DNA of 64,000 bases from Cesiribacter sp964504565. GTDB lineage: Bacteria > Bacteroidota > Bacteroidia > Cytophagales > Cyclobacteriaceae. The DNA lies in contig CAZDEY010000001.1 in NCBI GenBank assembly GCA_964504565.1, forward strand, positions 310,001 to 374,000, in the 5' to 3' direction. The notes beneath the pieces are model-generated. The model was not told the DNA's origin. It saw only the letters and a list, made by a program, of their open reading frames with translations, and did not search any database. Below are positions 24,253-33,031 of the stretch, piece by piece. The number at the start of each line of letters is the position of its first letter. Within the stretch, counting starts at the first letter, position 1. The position numbers were made by a program, and so were the translations under genes.

Positions 24253-24735
24253 TTAATATTGCTTCTCGTATAGAGATTTCCCTATTTTCTTTGGTATACT
24301 CTGCATATATGTATTAACCCACTGAGTTTGCTTTATTAGGACGGATTTGAGGTATTCCGATTGAAGTAGCATATTACTACCATTTCGTAACTCAATTAGC
24401 AATTGGTAATCTTTAAAATCGTCTGGCTGATCAATTAGCAAACTTTTTATTTGCTCGTAAGGAATATAAACAGGGTCCTTCAACTGGATTTCATAAAACT
24501 CAGTTTTTAAATACAGGCCTTTATCATCGGCATATATATTTTTTTGAGCACCTAATAGTACTGATGTTAAGCCGTAACCAATTAGGCATAGCGCAAATTC
24601 AAGCCATCTGTTTTCCTTTAACAAATCAATGAGGTGAGGCAGAAGCCATACCATTATTACTGTCGGAATAACCCCTAATGATCCGTTAGTCCAATTGAGT
24701 AAAAAATCTTTGGAAGAAACTTTTTCCACTAGCAA
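24253..24735 (-). CDS. membrane protein with a PH-like C-terminal domain
   Basis: Two membrane segments (about 18-38 and 44-62) are followed by a domain with strands NIYADDKGLYLKTEF, VYIPYEQIKSLLI and YQLLIELRNG and a final helix, a pattern of bacterial PH/YcxB-like domains. The frame opens with TTG at 24735 and overlaps the rpiB stop by 7 bases; a GTG two codons later is another possibility. The two are probably one operon. Function unknown. Confidence 0.55.
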   Translation of the reverse strand: MLVEKVSSKDFLLNWTNGSLGVIPTVIMVWLLPHLIDLLKENRWLEFALCLIGYGLTSVLLGAQKNIYADDKGLYLKTEFYEIQLKDPVYIPYEQIKSLLIDQPDDFKDYQLLIELRNGSNMLLQSEYLKSVLIKQTQWVNTYMQSIPKKIGKSLYEKQY

Positions 24736-25157
24736 GCAATCTTATCTACCCTACGCTGGTGGCGGCCGCCTTCAAATTGGGTAGCAATAAATTTCTCGGT
24801 CATATCCTGCGCCAATTGGTAGTTTACAAAACGGGCGGGCAGGCAAAGAACGTTAGCGTTATTGTGCTGGCGGGCTAGTTCGGCTAGCTCGGTATTCCAG
24901 CACAGGGCCGCGCGGATGCCCTGGTGCTTATTGGCTGCCATGCATACGCCGTTGCCGCTGCCGCAAATTAGTATACCTAACTCGTTCTCCTGCTTAACCA
25001 CCGATTCGGCCAAGGGGTGAGCGTGGTCGGGGTAGTCCACCGAGGCATCACTTCCGGGGCCGAAGTCCTGCACGGTGTGGCCCTGCTCTTCCAAAAAGCT
25101 AGTTAGTTGTTGTTTGTACTCAAATCCGGCGTGGTCGCCCCCGATGGCAATTTTCAT
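24729..25157 (-). CDS. rpiB: ribose-5-phosphate isomerase B
   Basis: RpiB interconverts ribose 5-phosphate and ribulose 5-phosphate in the pentose phosphate pathway. The 142-residue protein has GGDHAGFEYK (Asp8, His9), VDYPDHAHP, the anion-binding loop ILICGSGNGVCMAANK with catalytic Cys65 and the second-site His in ARQHNNANVLCLP. Length and motifs match the family fully. Confidence 0.95.
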   Translation of the reverse strand: MKIAIGGDHAGFEYKQQLTSFLEEQGHTVQDFGPGSDASVDYPDHAHPLAESVVKQENELGILICGSGNGVCMAANKHQGIRAALCWNTELAELARQHNNANVLCLPARFVNYQLAQDMTEKFIATQFEGGRHQRRVDKIAC

Positions 25158-25248
25158 GGCAGTAATTAGTTAAGCCGGAAATTACTAAAAATTGGTTTAT
25201 TGGTATAGTTTTAGGGTGTTATATTGCCGGCCTACCCGCACTGCTATC

Positions 25249-26613
25249 TTGAAATTTCGAAAGTTTTTACACCCTAAACCAAAAATCACCTTGATCCAGT
25301 GGATAGCTACCATTGCTCTTTGGTTGCTGTATTCGGTTACTCTGTACGGGTTTTTCTATTTGGTTAGGGAGTTGTTCAGAACGTTTAGTATTGGAATTCA
25401 CTATGGCAATCCGCTTCTAATACTCAACCAGCAGGAGCTATTCGTTTATAACCTGTTTTTTGCGGCTATGGCTGCAGCTATTGGTTATACATTTGCTGTA
25501 AAGTTTTTGCTGGAAGTCACTCAATATCAGCAAAATTTGCCAGTAAAACGGCCGTTTAGACACGCTATCACTACACTTGCTTTTATTGCCTGGGTTTTTC
25601 TGATGTGGTTTGCCCGCGTAGGTAGTTCCTTTGGTATCTTCCATAGCCAATTATCACTTCAGTACGAAATAGATTTACTGACCGAGTTTCCGATATTTTT
25701 ACTATTACTTCCTATAGTTTTGCTTCTGGCAAGCTGGCCGGTCATTAGAAAAGTTTTTGGTTTTCATAACCCTAATTTGGCGCTGCTAAGCCTGCTGGGT
25801 ACTTTCTCAATATTTAGTTTAGCGCTGAGTAGTATTAATTTTATTAATGTCGACAAAGTTAATGAGGTGCTTACCCCTCCCTTTCAAGCCTATCAGCTAG
25901 AACTGCCCGTGAGCCATCAATCTCAGGTAAAAATAGGTGAGAATGTATTCATATCGAGAATCTGGATAACGGAGGATACAGTACTGAATAATGACCCTAA
26001 GATATTCGTAAATGATATTAGTATCGACTCTGGAGAGTTGCCAAGATTTCTCTACTCTGAGAAAATATCGCTTCCGGAGTTTTATCATCCAATGCACATA
26101 CCAACACTTTTAATCGATAGAGATATACCTTATCCGTACGTCAAAAAAATAAAAAGTAAAATAAAGGATTTCGGAATCCGACAGGTTTTACTAACCACAA
26201 CTCAGGAAATCGATATTTCCAAGGTGAAGTACTTGGCAGATCAGGGCCTCTACCAGCAACTTGCTGAGCCAGATTCTACTCTGGAAGATAATAATATCAT
26301 TAATATAGTTATAAAGCCCGATTTAGTTGCGCTAAATAGTAAAGCTGTGCAACTGCCCGAACTAGCCAGCGAGCTATACAGCATTATCAAGGCTACAGCG
26401 CCCCATTATATTATCAGCATTGAAATAGATAAATTGATTACTCACCAACGTTACATCGAAGTAATGGACTACCTCTATATTCCAATTATTTCACTTAGGA
26501 ACGAACTTTCGTTAGAGCTTTACCGCGAACCCTATGGTTATTGGGGTAGCCGAAATTGGCCGGATACCCTGTTTGCTGCATATCCGGATAATATTGTGGA
26601 GGAAATAAACTAA
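25249..26613 (+). CDS. large membrane protein of unknown function
   Basis: There is no early ATG. I prefer the TTG at 25249 (KFRKFLHPKPKI, then the first membrane segment); a TTG at 25192 is also open. Six membrane segments lie in the first 220 residues. The last 240 residues are a soluble domain with strand-helix repeats and two long segments of similar spacing. No family is recognised. The start codon is uncertain. Confidence 0.5.
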   Translation: MKFRKFLHPKPKITLIQWIATIALWLLYSVTLYGFFYLVRELFRTFSIGIHYGNPLLILNQQELFVYNLFFAAMAAAIGYTFAVKFLLEVTQYQQNLPVKRPFRHAITTLAFIAWVFLMWFARVGSSFGIFHSQLSLQYEIDLLTEFPIFLLLLPIVLLLASWPVIRKVFGFHNPNLALLSLLGTFSIFSLALSSINFINVDKVNEVLTPPFQAYQLELPVSHQSQVKIGENVFISRIWITEDTVLNNDPKIFVNDISIDSGELPRFLYSEKISLPEFYHPMHIPTLLIDRDIPYPYVKKIKSKIKDFGIRQVLLTTTQEIDISKVKYLADQGLYQQLAEPDSTLEDNNIINIVIKPDLVALNSKAVQLPELASELYSIIKATAPHYIISIEIDKLITHQRYIEVMDYLYIPIISLRNELSLELYREPYGYWGSRNWPDTLFAAYPDNIVEEIN

Positions 26614-26637
26614 AATTAAGCCAATAACAACTTTACT

Positions 26638-26997
26638 ATGCTCCCCATAAACCTGCTGCAGAAATTTGACCTGATTAATGATTATTGGCATCCGCGTATA
26701 GTGGGTGAGCTGAACGGACAACTGGTTAAGCTGGCTAAACTTAAAGGCCAGTTTGTATGGCACGCTCATGCCGAGGAAGATGAACTTTTCTATATAGTGA
26801 AGGGCACCCTAAAGATTGAATTTCGGGATAAAACCGTTAGCCTGCAGGCGGGCGAAATGCTGGTAGTACCGAAAGGAGTAGAGCATAATCCGGTAGCTGA
26901 GGAAGAAGTATGGGTAATGCTGTTTGAGCCGGCCGCCACCAAACATACCGGCGAGGTTCAGCACCAGCTTACGCGCACTAAGCAGGAGTGGATTTAG
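26638..26997 (+). CDS. cupin-domain protein
   Basis: A single-domain cupin of 119 residues. Motif 1 reads WHAHAEEDELFYIVKG with HxH and Glu metal ligands, motif 2 is PKGVEHNPVAEEE with the last His. Such small cupins bind a divalent metal; some are mannose-6-phosphate isomerase-like, but no substrate can be stated. The gene follows the preceding membrane-protein gene by 24 bases. Confidence 0.82.
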   Translation: MLPINLLQKFDLINDYWHPRIVGELNGQLVKLAKLKGQFVWHAHAEEDELFYIVKGTLKIEFRDKTVSLQAGEMLVVPKGVEHNPVAEEEVWVMLFEPAATKHTGEVQHQLTRTKQEWI

Positions 26998-27029
26998 TAG
27001 GCAGGTTTGACTAGCAAAAGATTAATAAT

Positions 27030-27323
27030 ATGGCATTTGATCTTTATTTAGGTCGAAGGAAAGTTTCTATAGATACTTTGGAAGAAGAAATATTTCATAT
27101 CGTTAATAACGATGCAAGGTTTCCTAGACTAAACTGGCTTTGGGAAGAGTTTTATAATAGCCCAAGCATTACACCGAAGCAGGCTAATGATATAGTACAT
27201 GAATTGATTCTACTTAGGTCTATCCATACAAGTTATAGTGTCAAAAAAGTAATTGATAAATTACTACCATATTTTTCATTAGCTTTTAAAGATGACATTA
27301 CGATTACAACTCTTAGTGATTAA
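27030..27323 (+). CDS. small protein of unknown function
   Basis: The 97-residue product is helical, with FPRLNWLWEEFYNSP and an Ile/Leu-rich middle. It resembles short immunity-type or effector-associated proteins of Bacteroidota in size and composition, but I cannot name a family. It is AT-richer than its neighbours. The ATG at 27030 is the first start in the frame. Confidence 0.5.
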   Translation: MAFDLYLGRRKVSIDTLEEEIFHIVNNDARFPRLNWLWEEFYNSPSITPKQANDIVHELILLRSIHTSYSVKKVIDKLLPYFSLAFKDDITITTLSD

Positions 27324-27380
27324 TATGTATCCAATTGATAATAGAAGATAAATTTCGTTGTATCTAAAAATCTCTTAACC

Positions 27381-28082
27381 ATGAAACTTCAAAAAATTTA
27401 CCTGCAGTCTCTTTCTATAATAGCATTCCTTTTCAGTACCGCCTGTACCTCCAGCTATCAAAGCGCCCAATTGCCCCCTATGGTAAATCCGCCCACATTA
27501 AAGTATAAGGAGGCTGAAAGCGTAAGTGAAGCTACGGGTCAGCGCTACCAAAATTCAGCTTCTCGCAAGGTTATCAGCTCAGCCGCCATAACCCTGGCCA
27601 TAGAAGAGCCCGATTCGGCCAACAAGCAAATAGTAGTGCTCACCCAAAGTTTTCAGGGTTATGTAAGCTACCAAAGCACGGAGTATTCTACCATACGGGT
27701 GCCCAGCAATCAGTTAGAGCCAATGCTCAACGCCTTAAGCCAGCTTGGCAAAGTGCAAAGCCAGAGCCTATCCGGCCATGATGTAACCGACCAGTACACC
27801 GATTACCAAATTAGGCTGGAGAACGCCCTTAAATCGCGCGAACGCTACCTGGAGTTATTGAGTAAGGCCGAGGATGTAAAAACCGCCGTTCAGGTAGAAC
27901 GGGAACTTGAAAGGCTAAACGAAACTATTGATCAACTAAAAGGAAAAATTAGCCAAATTGACCATTTATCGGATTTTGCTACTATCAACATATTTGTACA
28001 AGAACGCAAAAAACCGGGTTTACTGGGTTACGTTGGGCTGGGGCTATACCATTCGGTCAAGTGGTTGTTTGTAAGAAACTAG
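27381..28082 (+). CDS. DUF4349-domain lipoprotein
   Basis: A lipobox (FSTAC, about residue 22) starts this 233-residue protein. The DUF4349 core covers about 60-215: SAAITLAIEEPDSANKQIV, GYVSYQST, IRVPSNQLEPMLNAL, then a coiled coil (about 135-190) and ATINIFVQE. Other members end in one membrane helix; here a weak hydrophobic stretch (GYVGLGLYHSVKWLF) closes the chain. The role of the family is not known. The next gene starts seven bases later. Confidence 0.8.
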   Translation: MKLQKIYLQSLSIIAFLFSTACTSSYQSAQLPPMVNPPTLKYKEAESVSEATGQRYQNSASRKVISSAAITLAIEEPDSANKQIVVLTQSFQGYVSYQSTEYSTIRVPSNQLEPMLNALSQLGKVQSQSLSGHDVTDQYTDYQIRLENALKSRERYLELLSKAEDVKTAVQVERELERLNETIDQLKGKISQIDHLSDFATINIFVQERKKPGLLGYVGLGLYHSVKWLFVRN

Positions 28083-28088
28083 CACGCT

Positions 28089-28886
28089 ATGCTAAAGATT
28101 GCGGCTCACCTCCTTCTTATTTTCTTTCTTACCATACTAACCCAAATTGGAGGACTGCTCTACGCCGGGCTTTGGGGTATAACTAAATGGTATAAACTAC
28201 GCCGATTGGCCGCAGCTTTTACTTGTGTATTAGTGTATCTGCTGGCTACCTTCCTGGTAGTTCCGTACCTGGCACCTAAGCTTGGTCGGGTGCCGCTGCC
28301 GCTAAACGGAAATCTTGCGCCGCTAACCTACCTGACTGTATTTCTAAACCGCCACTACGTAAAGCCAGACCTTCGAGATCAGTTGCAAAAGGCAGCGGAT
28401 GCGGTAAATAAAAGATACCCAGAAACTACAACTTACTACCTGGATGCGAACTTTCCGTTTGTGAACGGTTTTCCGCTACTGCCCCACTGGAGCCATAACG
28501 ACGGGAAAAAGGTTGATTTGGCGTTTTTCTACAAGGATGAAAATAATAAAGCGGTTAGTGGCTCACCCTCGCCCCTGGGTTACGGGGTGTACGATTCTCC
28601 TACCAGCGAAGAAATAAATTATCCGGATATATGCACAAAAAAAGGGTTCTTCCAGTACGGGGCATTGGCCTGGTTGGTGCCGGCTTGGTCAACTAAAAAT
28701 TGGCAAACTGATAAGGAGCGAACCGCTTTTTTAATTAAGCTCCTTACCGAAGATAGGCGAACCTCTAAACTGTTTATTGAACCGCATTTAAAACAACGCT
28801 GGGGTTTAGAGCAGAACGAGAAGATCCGCTTTCACGGCTGCCACGCCGTACGTCACGACGATCATATCCATACTCAGATTAGGTAA
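28089..28886 (+). CDS. membrane-anchored protein, possible LAS-type metallopeptidase
   Basis: Two N-terminal membrane segments (about 5-28 and 38-60) anchor a 200-residue domain. It has SHNDGKKVDLAF (about 138-149), like the S-x-H-x-x-G-x-A-x-D zinc motif of LAS peptidases, and CHAVRHDDHIHTQI at the end, like the closing H-x-H motif. These place it near M15/MepA murein peptidases. The match is at motif level only; the first motif has Asp-Gly and Val in less usual places. It probably forms an operon with the DUF4349 gene. Confidence 0.55.
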   Translation: MLKIAAHLLLIFFLTILTQIGGLLYAGLWGITKWYKLRRLAAAFTCVLVYLLATFLVVPYLAPKLGRVPLPLNGNLAPLTYLTVFLNRHYVKPDLRDQLQKAADAVNKRYPETTTYYLDANFPFVNGFPLLPHWSHNDGKKVDLAFFYKDENNKAVSGSPSPLGYGVYDSPTSEEINYPDICTKKGFFQYGALAWLVPAWSTKNWQTDKERTAFLIKLLTEDRRTSKLFIEPHLKQRWGLEQNEKIRFHGCHAVRHDDHIHTQIR

Positions 28887-28905
28887 AACGATCCGATAAG
28901 AATTT

Positions 28906-28940
28906 CTAATTCATAATTTCTAATTTTTAATTCCTAATTT
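28906..28940 (-). repeat. heptamer tract, unit RAATTAG, five copies
   Basis: On the minus strand units AAATTAG, GAATTAA, AAATTAG, AAATTAT and GAATTAG fill 28906-28940. The tract ends five bases before the VOC gene's ATG (28946). Confidence 0.8.
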
Positions 28941-28945
28941 ACAGC

Positions 28946-29359
28946 ATGACTCCTTTTCACCTGGCTTTTCCCATACGCGATATTGAAGAAACCCGCCAAT
29001 TTTACGGCGAGCTGTTAGGCTGCGAAATTGGCCGCAGTACTGATAAGTGGATAGATTTTAACTTCTTTGGCCACCAGCTTAGCGCCCACGTGCGACCCGA
29101 AGAGCTAAGGCAAGCCAATACTAATGAGGTAGACGGCAAAAACGTGCCCGTTCGGCACTTTGGGGCTATACTAGAGTGGAGCCAGTGGCACCAACTAGCC
29201 GATAAGCTAAAGGAGCACGGAACAGAGTTTGTAATTGAACCCTACATTCGGTTTAAGGGCGAAGTAGGCGAGCAAGCCACTATGTTTTTCTTAGACCCGG
29301 CCGGCAACGCGCTGGAGTTTAAAAGCTTCCAAAACCAAGATCAGATTTTCGCTAAGTAA
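28946..29359 (+). CDS. VOC-family (glyoxalase/bleomycin resistance fold) protein
   Basis: The 137-residue protein has two beta-alpha-beta-beta-beta modules: FHLAFPIRDIEETRQFYGEL with the first His ligand, and a second module ending in MFFLDPAGNALEFKSF with the Glu ligand. It is a metal-binding dimeric enzyme or binding protein of unknown substrate. Its start is just downstream of a heptamer tract, and its stop overlaps the convergent AEC transporter gene by 8 bases. Confidence 0.85.
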   Translation: MTPFHLAFPIRDIEETRQFYGELLGCEIGRSTDKWIDFNFFGHQLSAHVRPEELRQANTNEVDGKNVPVRHFGAILEWSQWHQLADKLKEHGTEFVIEPYIRFKGEVGEQATMFFLDPAGNALEFKSFQNQDQIFAK

Positions 29360-30269
29360 GGTAGCTAAGAACATAATACCACCCGCTCAAGGTTAAAAAA
29401 CTCAGCAGTATACCCTGCGTTAGGTGCTGGTAGGCTAGTTTGGAATTTAGTCCGTAACTGTGGGCTACCAGCGCGGCGGTTACCATTGGGCCCATAGCGG
29501 CTTCCATTACGCTGCCTTCAGCTAACAGGCTATCTTCTTCTAAAATTACAACATATGCTATTAGGAATACTAGAGGCGAGAGTAGCAGCTTAAACGTCAA
29601 GCCCCAAATCAGCGGTGCAGAAAACTCTTTAAAGGCTACGCTGCTAAGCTGGCTGCCTACGGCTAATAAGGCCACCGGCACTACTAAACTTCCTAAAAAA
29701 TTCAGCAGTTCCAGCAGATTACCGCTAAGGGGGGTATGCAGTAGGTTAAGCAGAAACGCTACCGTAAAGGCTACAAAGGGCGGAAAGCTCAGCATCTTCT
29801 TAGCCAGAGAACCGGCACTTATCCGCTGTCCCGAATATATAGCCGCCAGCAATATACCGGCGGTACTAAGGCAGGCAAACGAACCCGGCTGATCGGCCAG
29901 CAGGGCTATTTCTACGCCGGCCTCGCCCCAAATTGCGTTCATAACCGGAATGCCTATAAAAGAAGTATTACCCAGCCCGGCACACAAAATTATGCAACCG
30001 GTAGTAGTGCGGCTCCAACCCAATTTTTTCCCTAAGAAAGAAAATAGCCCGGCGGCCATAGCAAACTGTACCCACGGCATAGCTATTGGCAGTAGGTAGG
30101 CTTGTTGAAATTCTATTGCCGGAATAACCGCCAGTACCAAAGCCGGCAGGGCAAGGTAAATTACAAATTTAGTGAGGTAAGCGGTTATTTGGGCAGAGTA
30201 CCGGCCGGTTCCTTTTTGTATAAGCCAGCCTAGTACTAAGTAGACCGGTACCAACCAGATACTATTCAT
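29352..30269 (-). CDS. AEC-family (auxin efflux carrier-like) transporter
   Basis: Ten hydrophobic segments spread over 305 residues and the conserved GNTSFIGIPVMNAI in the middle fit the AEC family. Members export or import small organic acids across the inner membrane. The gene overlaps the upstream HTTM gene by 8 bases, suggesting one transcript. The substrate is not readable. Confidence 0.82.
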   Translation of the reverse strand: MNSIWLVPVYLVLGWLIQKGTGRYSAQITAYLTKFVIYLALPALVLAVIPAIEFQQAYLLPIAMPWVQFAMAAGLFSFLGKKLGWSRTTTGCIILCAGLGNTSFIGIPVMNAIWGEAGVEIALLADQPGSFACLSTAGILLAAIYSGQRISAGSLAKKMLSFPPFVAFTVAFLLNLLHTPLSGNLLELLNFLGSLVVPVALLAVGSQLSSVAFKEFSAPLIWGLTFKLLLSPLVFLIAYVVILEEDSLLAEGSVMEAAMGPMVTAALVAHSYGLNSKLAYQHLTQGILLSFLTLSGWYYVLSYLT

Positions 30270-31587
30270 GCTCCAGCGGTAAAACCCAGTGGTACGAACC
30301 CAGGTGCCGTTCTTCCTTAGCTAAATTAACTTCCGGATCAACAAATTGCTGGTACGGCCGCCCGTTGAACGATACAGTACATTGGCCGTAAACTTCTATA
30401 TTAGGGTAGCCTTTTTCTATGTATACATCGCGAATGTGGTGAGCCAGGGCTAATATCATATCGGGTTTGCCTACTGCCCGGCGCTGTTGGCGGGTGGTAA
30501 GCAAAGCGTTTAGGTTTATGCGTTCATTAAGCCCGCTTTCTTTATCCTTCACCCTAAACGATAAACTGCCCCGCTTATCGCGCAGCATCATGTGCCAACT
30601 GAAATTGTGGCCGTCTTCGGTATAGCTGGTATTGCCGGCGTAGGTGTACTGGCGTAAGGGAACTACCACCTGAAACAGTACGTAAATGCCCAGCAGGGCT
30701 AAAGTTAATTTTCTAAGGGTTGAATTCGGCATACGGCTTAATTCAGAGGCATTAATAGCCGGCAACTTTCTGCGCAAAAGGGGTACAAACCTAAATACCT
30801 TAGGGTCGAAGAACAGGGCCGTCATGGCTATGCTAAGCCAGGGGAAGGTGCCAATACCAAATATGCTTACGTTGGTTACATGAAATAAACACGCCACGGC
30901 AAAAGCGTAGGGGCGGGTGCGTCGCCACAGCAGGGCGGGCACCACCAGTAAATCCAGCGCGGCCCCGCTCCAGCTCATAAATTGGGGCAGCCAGGTTTGC
31001 GCCAGCAGTGGGCCTATAATATAGTAATGCTCGCGGGCGGGCAGCCATATATTCATGGGCGTACCGGCCAGCCAGTCGGGGTTAAGCTTAGCCAGCCCGG
31101 CAAAAAAATACACCACCCCTATCTGAAACCGAAGAATGTACAGCGCCCAGGCCGGGGCGGTACTTTGCTGCGGTACTGCACCTCGCTTAACATCCAGCGA
31201 CCAAGCCCGGTTAGCCGGTATAAATACCATAAGCAGGGCCAACAAGCAGTACAAATATGTATGGTTTATATATACCGACTGCTCCATTAAAAAAGCGGTG
31301 GTGGTTCCTACAAATAAAATAAAGGCACTAAGGCGATAGTAAAGCCCCAATGTTACCAGCATGGCCAAGGCAATATTTAGGGCAAAGTGCAGGTGCATCC
31401 AGAAGGGCGGCCAGGGTTTAAGCCAGGGCACCAGGGCATACGAATAGTTAAAAACTCCGGAAAAATAGTCGTTGTTATAACTGGTAAACACCTCGCCCAG
31501 CAGCTCTATAGTTATAAGGCCGCCAACTACGGTTCTAAAAAATATAAGGGGGGCTATATCAACGCGCCGAAACAGCTGGTTTATCAT
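30262..31587 (-). CDS. HTTM-domain membrane protein (gamma-carboxylase-like)
   Basis: I prefer ATG 31587 (INQLFRRVDIAPLIFFRTV, where the domain begins); an ATG at 31629 would add 14 residues. The HTTM region has about eight membrane segments to residue 300, with the typical LRFQIGVVYFFAGLAKLN and WLAGTPM. It is related to vitamin K-dependent gamma-carboxylase. The C-terminal part carries YTEDGHNFSWHMMLRDK, also seen in these proteins. The substrate is unknown. Confidence 0.8.
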   Translation of the reverse strand: MINQLFRRVDIAPLIFFRTVVGGLITIELLGEVFTSYNNDYFSGVFNYSYALVPWLKPWPPFWMHLHFALNIALAMLVTLGLYYRLSAFILFVGTTTAFLMEQSVYINHTYLYCLLALLMVFIPANRAWSLDVKRGAVPQQSTAPAWALYILRFQIGVVYFFAGLAKLNPDWLAGTPMNIWLPAREHYYIIGPLLAQTWLPQFMSWSGAALDLLVVPALLWRRTRPYAFAVACLFHVTNVSIFGIGTFPWLSIAMTALFFDPKVFRFVPLLRRKLPAINASELSRMPNSTLRKLTLALLGIYVLFQVVVPLRQYTYAGNTSYTEDGHNFSWHMMLRDKRGSLSFRVKDKESGLNERINLNALLTTRQQRRAVGKPDMILALAHHIRDVYIEKGYPNIEVYGQCTVSFNGRPYQQFVDPEVNLAKEERHLGSYHWVLPLEHE

Positions 31588-31879
31588 TGCGCTTATCTTT
31601 GCTTCTGCGTTTTTCAAAGTTAAGCACATCTAGCAACATATCAATTATTTGGGGGGCAAGGCACCCTTTTATTCCGGCATATTGGGCTTTGTAAATCTGG
31701 CCGCTGTTGCCATCGTATACAATATGGCCCCGACGAGCGCGGCGCGGCAGGCTGTAAATAAAAATTTCCAACTGGTTTTGGCCTTGTCCATCCTGAAAAG
31801 CACTCTGGATTTGCCAGGATAAGCTATGTTCGGCAGCTAGTTTATTTAGGATGTTGATGATGGTAAACTTCTCGCACAT
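31559..31879 (-). CDS. protein of unknown function upstream of the HTTM gene
   Basis: The 106-residue product begins MCEKFTIINILNKL and includes QLEIFIYSLPRRARRGHIVYD, with a basic end. Its 3' end overlaps the HTTM gene (29 bases with the start I chose), as in an operon. No family is recognised. The start at 31879 is the first ATG. Confidence 0.5.
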   Translation of the reverse strand: MCEKFTIINILNKLAAEHSLSWQIQSAFQDGQGQNQLEIFIYSLPRRARRGHIVYDGNSGQIYKAQYAGIKGCLAPQIIDMLLDVLNFEKRRSKDKRNDKPAVSAR

Positions 31880-32084
31880 AGCACTTTATTTTATGTATAC
31901 TATAGACAGGCCGTTAAGGTTCCGAATATTTTGATTCCTATAAATTAAATAATTTTTTCGGGACTACCAATAGTATTCTTCATACATTTTATTGTGAGAA
32001 TAATATATTTATATGTTGTTTATTTGGTAAGCAACATTTATATTTAAGATCTGTAAAAACCTATATTCATTTAATTGCGGAGCT

Positions 32085-32513
32085 ATGGAGGTTGTAAGCA
32101 CGGTTAATCAATCTAAGGTTATTTTCTTTCCGGAAGAAAGGGCAATTCTAATGCGCTTTGAAGGCGATATGTCCGATGAGGAGTATAAAGGGTTTTGGAC
32201 TCAGGCTATAGATTATGCCGAAGCCAACCTAATAAACCGGGTAATTATCGATCAGCAAAATATTGGCAATGTAAGCTTTAATGCCCGGGGGTGGGTAGTA
32301 ATTCATGGCTTTCCGCGCGTTAAAAAAGCTTTGCCTAGCTCATTGGCGGCTGCCATATTAAGCAGCAAAAAGGTTGTTCAGAAAACCGGTATGCAGTATT
32401 TGCTTAAAGCGTTTAGAACAATGACCGGTTTAAAGGTAGAGCTTCAACCCTCCGAAGAAGAGGCTCTGGCTTACCTGATAACGGCCAATAAGTTAGAAGA
32501 AGTACCGGCTTAA
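32085..32513 (+). CDS. STAS/SpoIIAA-like protein
   Basis: The 142-residue protein has alternating strands and helices of a SpoIIAA-like domain: ERAILMRFEGDMSDEEYKGF, then a helix and NRVIIDQQNIGNVSF. Such proteins are common in Bacteroidota as single domains with unknown partners. Its start is preceded by about 205 AT-rich bases. Confidence 0.6.
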   Translation: MEVVSTVNQSKVIFFPEERAILMRFEGDMSDEEYKGFWTQAIDYAEANLINRVIIDQQNIGNVSFNARGWVVIHGFPRVKKALPSSLAAAILSSKKVVQKTGMQYLLKAFRTMTGLKVELQPSEEEALAYLITANKLEEVPA

Positions 32514-32544
32514 TTAAGGTACCTTACCCTCATTTTTTTGTAGC

Positions 32545-33015
32545 ATGAAGCCTTTACTACTGGTGTTGATTTTAGTAGGAGCAAGTTTTTCTCTGTCGGC
32601 TCAGCCTATTACATCAGTAAAGAAATTTGGTGGCTACCAATACAGCCAAAACGGGCAAGAGCTCAGCATGAAGCAATTGGTAAGTGCGGTAGAGGCTCAC
32701 CCGGAAGCGTACGAGCTTATGCGGTCGGCCAAAACCAATTATACCTGGTCGCAGGTGCTGGGCAGCGTAGGGGGCGGGTTACTGGGGTGGCCACTGGGTA
32801 CGGCCATAGCCGGCGGCGAGCCTAACTGGGCCTTGGCAGGAATTGGGGCCGGTTTAATAGTTATTGGTATTCCTTTTTCTTCGGCTGCTAACAAAAAGAG
32901 TCAACAGGCTGTACAGCTTTACAATAGCGATCCTACCCTGCATTCATACCACCTAAAACCTCAGTGGAATTTAAGTATTGGAGCCAATGGTTTAGGCGTT
33001 GCTTTACACTTCTAG
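32545..33015 (+). CDS. secreted protein with a glycine-rich membrane segment
   Basis: A signal peptide (1-20, ending LSAQ) is followed by GQELSMKQLVSAVEAHPEAY and then a Gly-rich hydrophobic stretch (about 72-112), as in Bacteroidota proteins of the same short type. It ends LSIGANGLGVALHF. It lies 31 bases after the STAS-like gene. No function can be given. Confidence 0.55.
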   Translation: MKPLLLVLILVGASFSLSAQPITSVKKFGGYQYSQNGQELSMKQLVSAVEAHPEAYELMRSAKTNYTWSQVLGSVGGGLLGWPLGTAIAGGEPNWALAGIGAGLIVIGIPFSSAANKKSQQAVQLYNSDPTLHSYHLKPQWNLSIGANGLGVALHF

Positions 33016-33031
33016 CTAATTAAGCTTTTAA

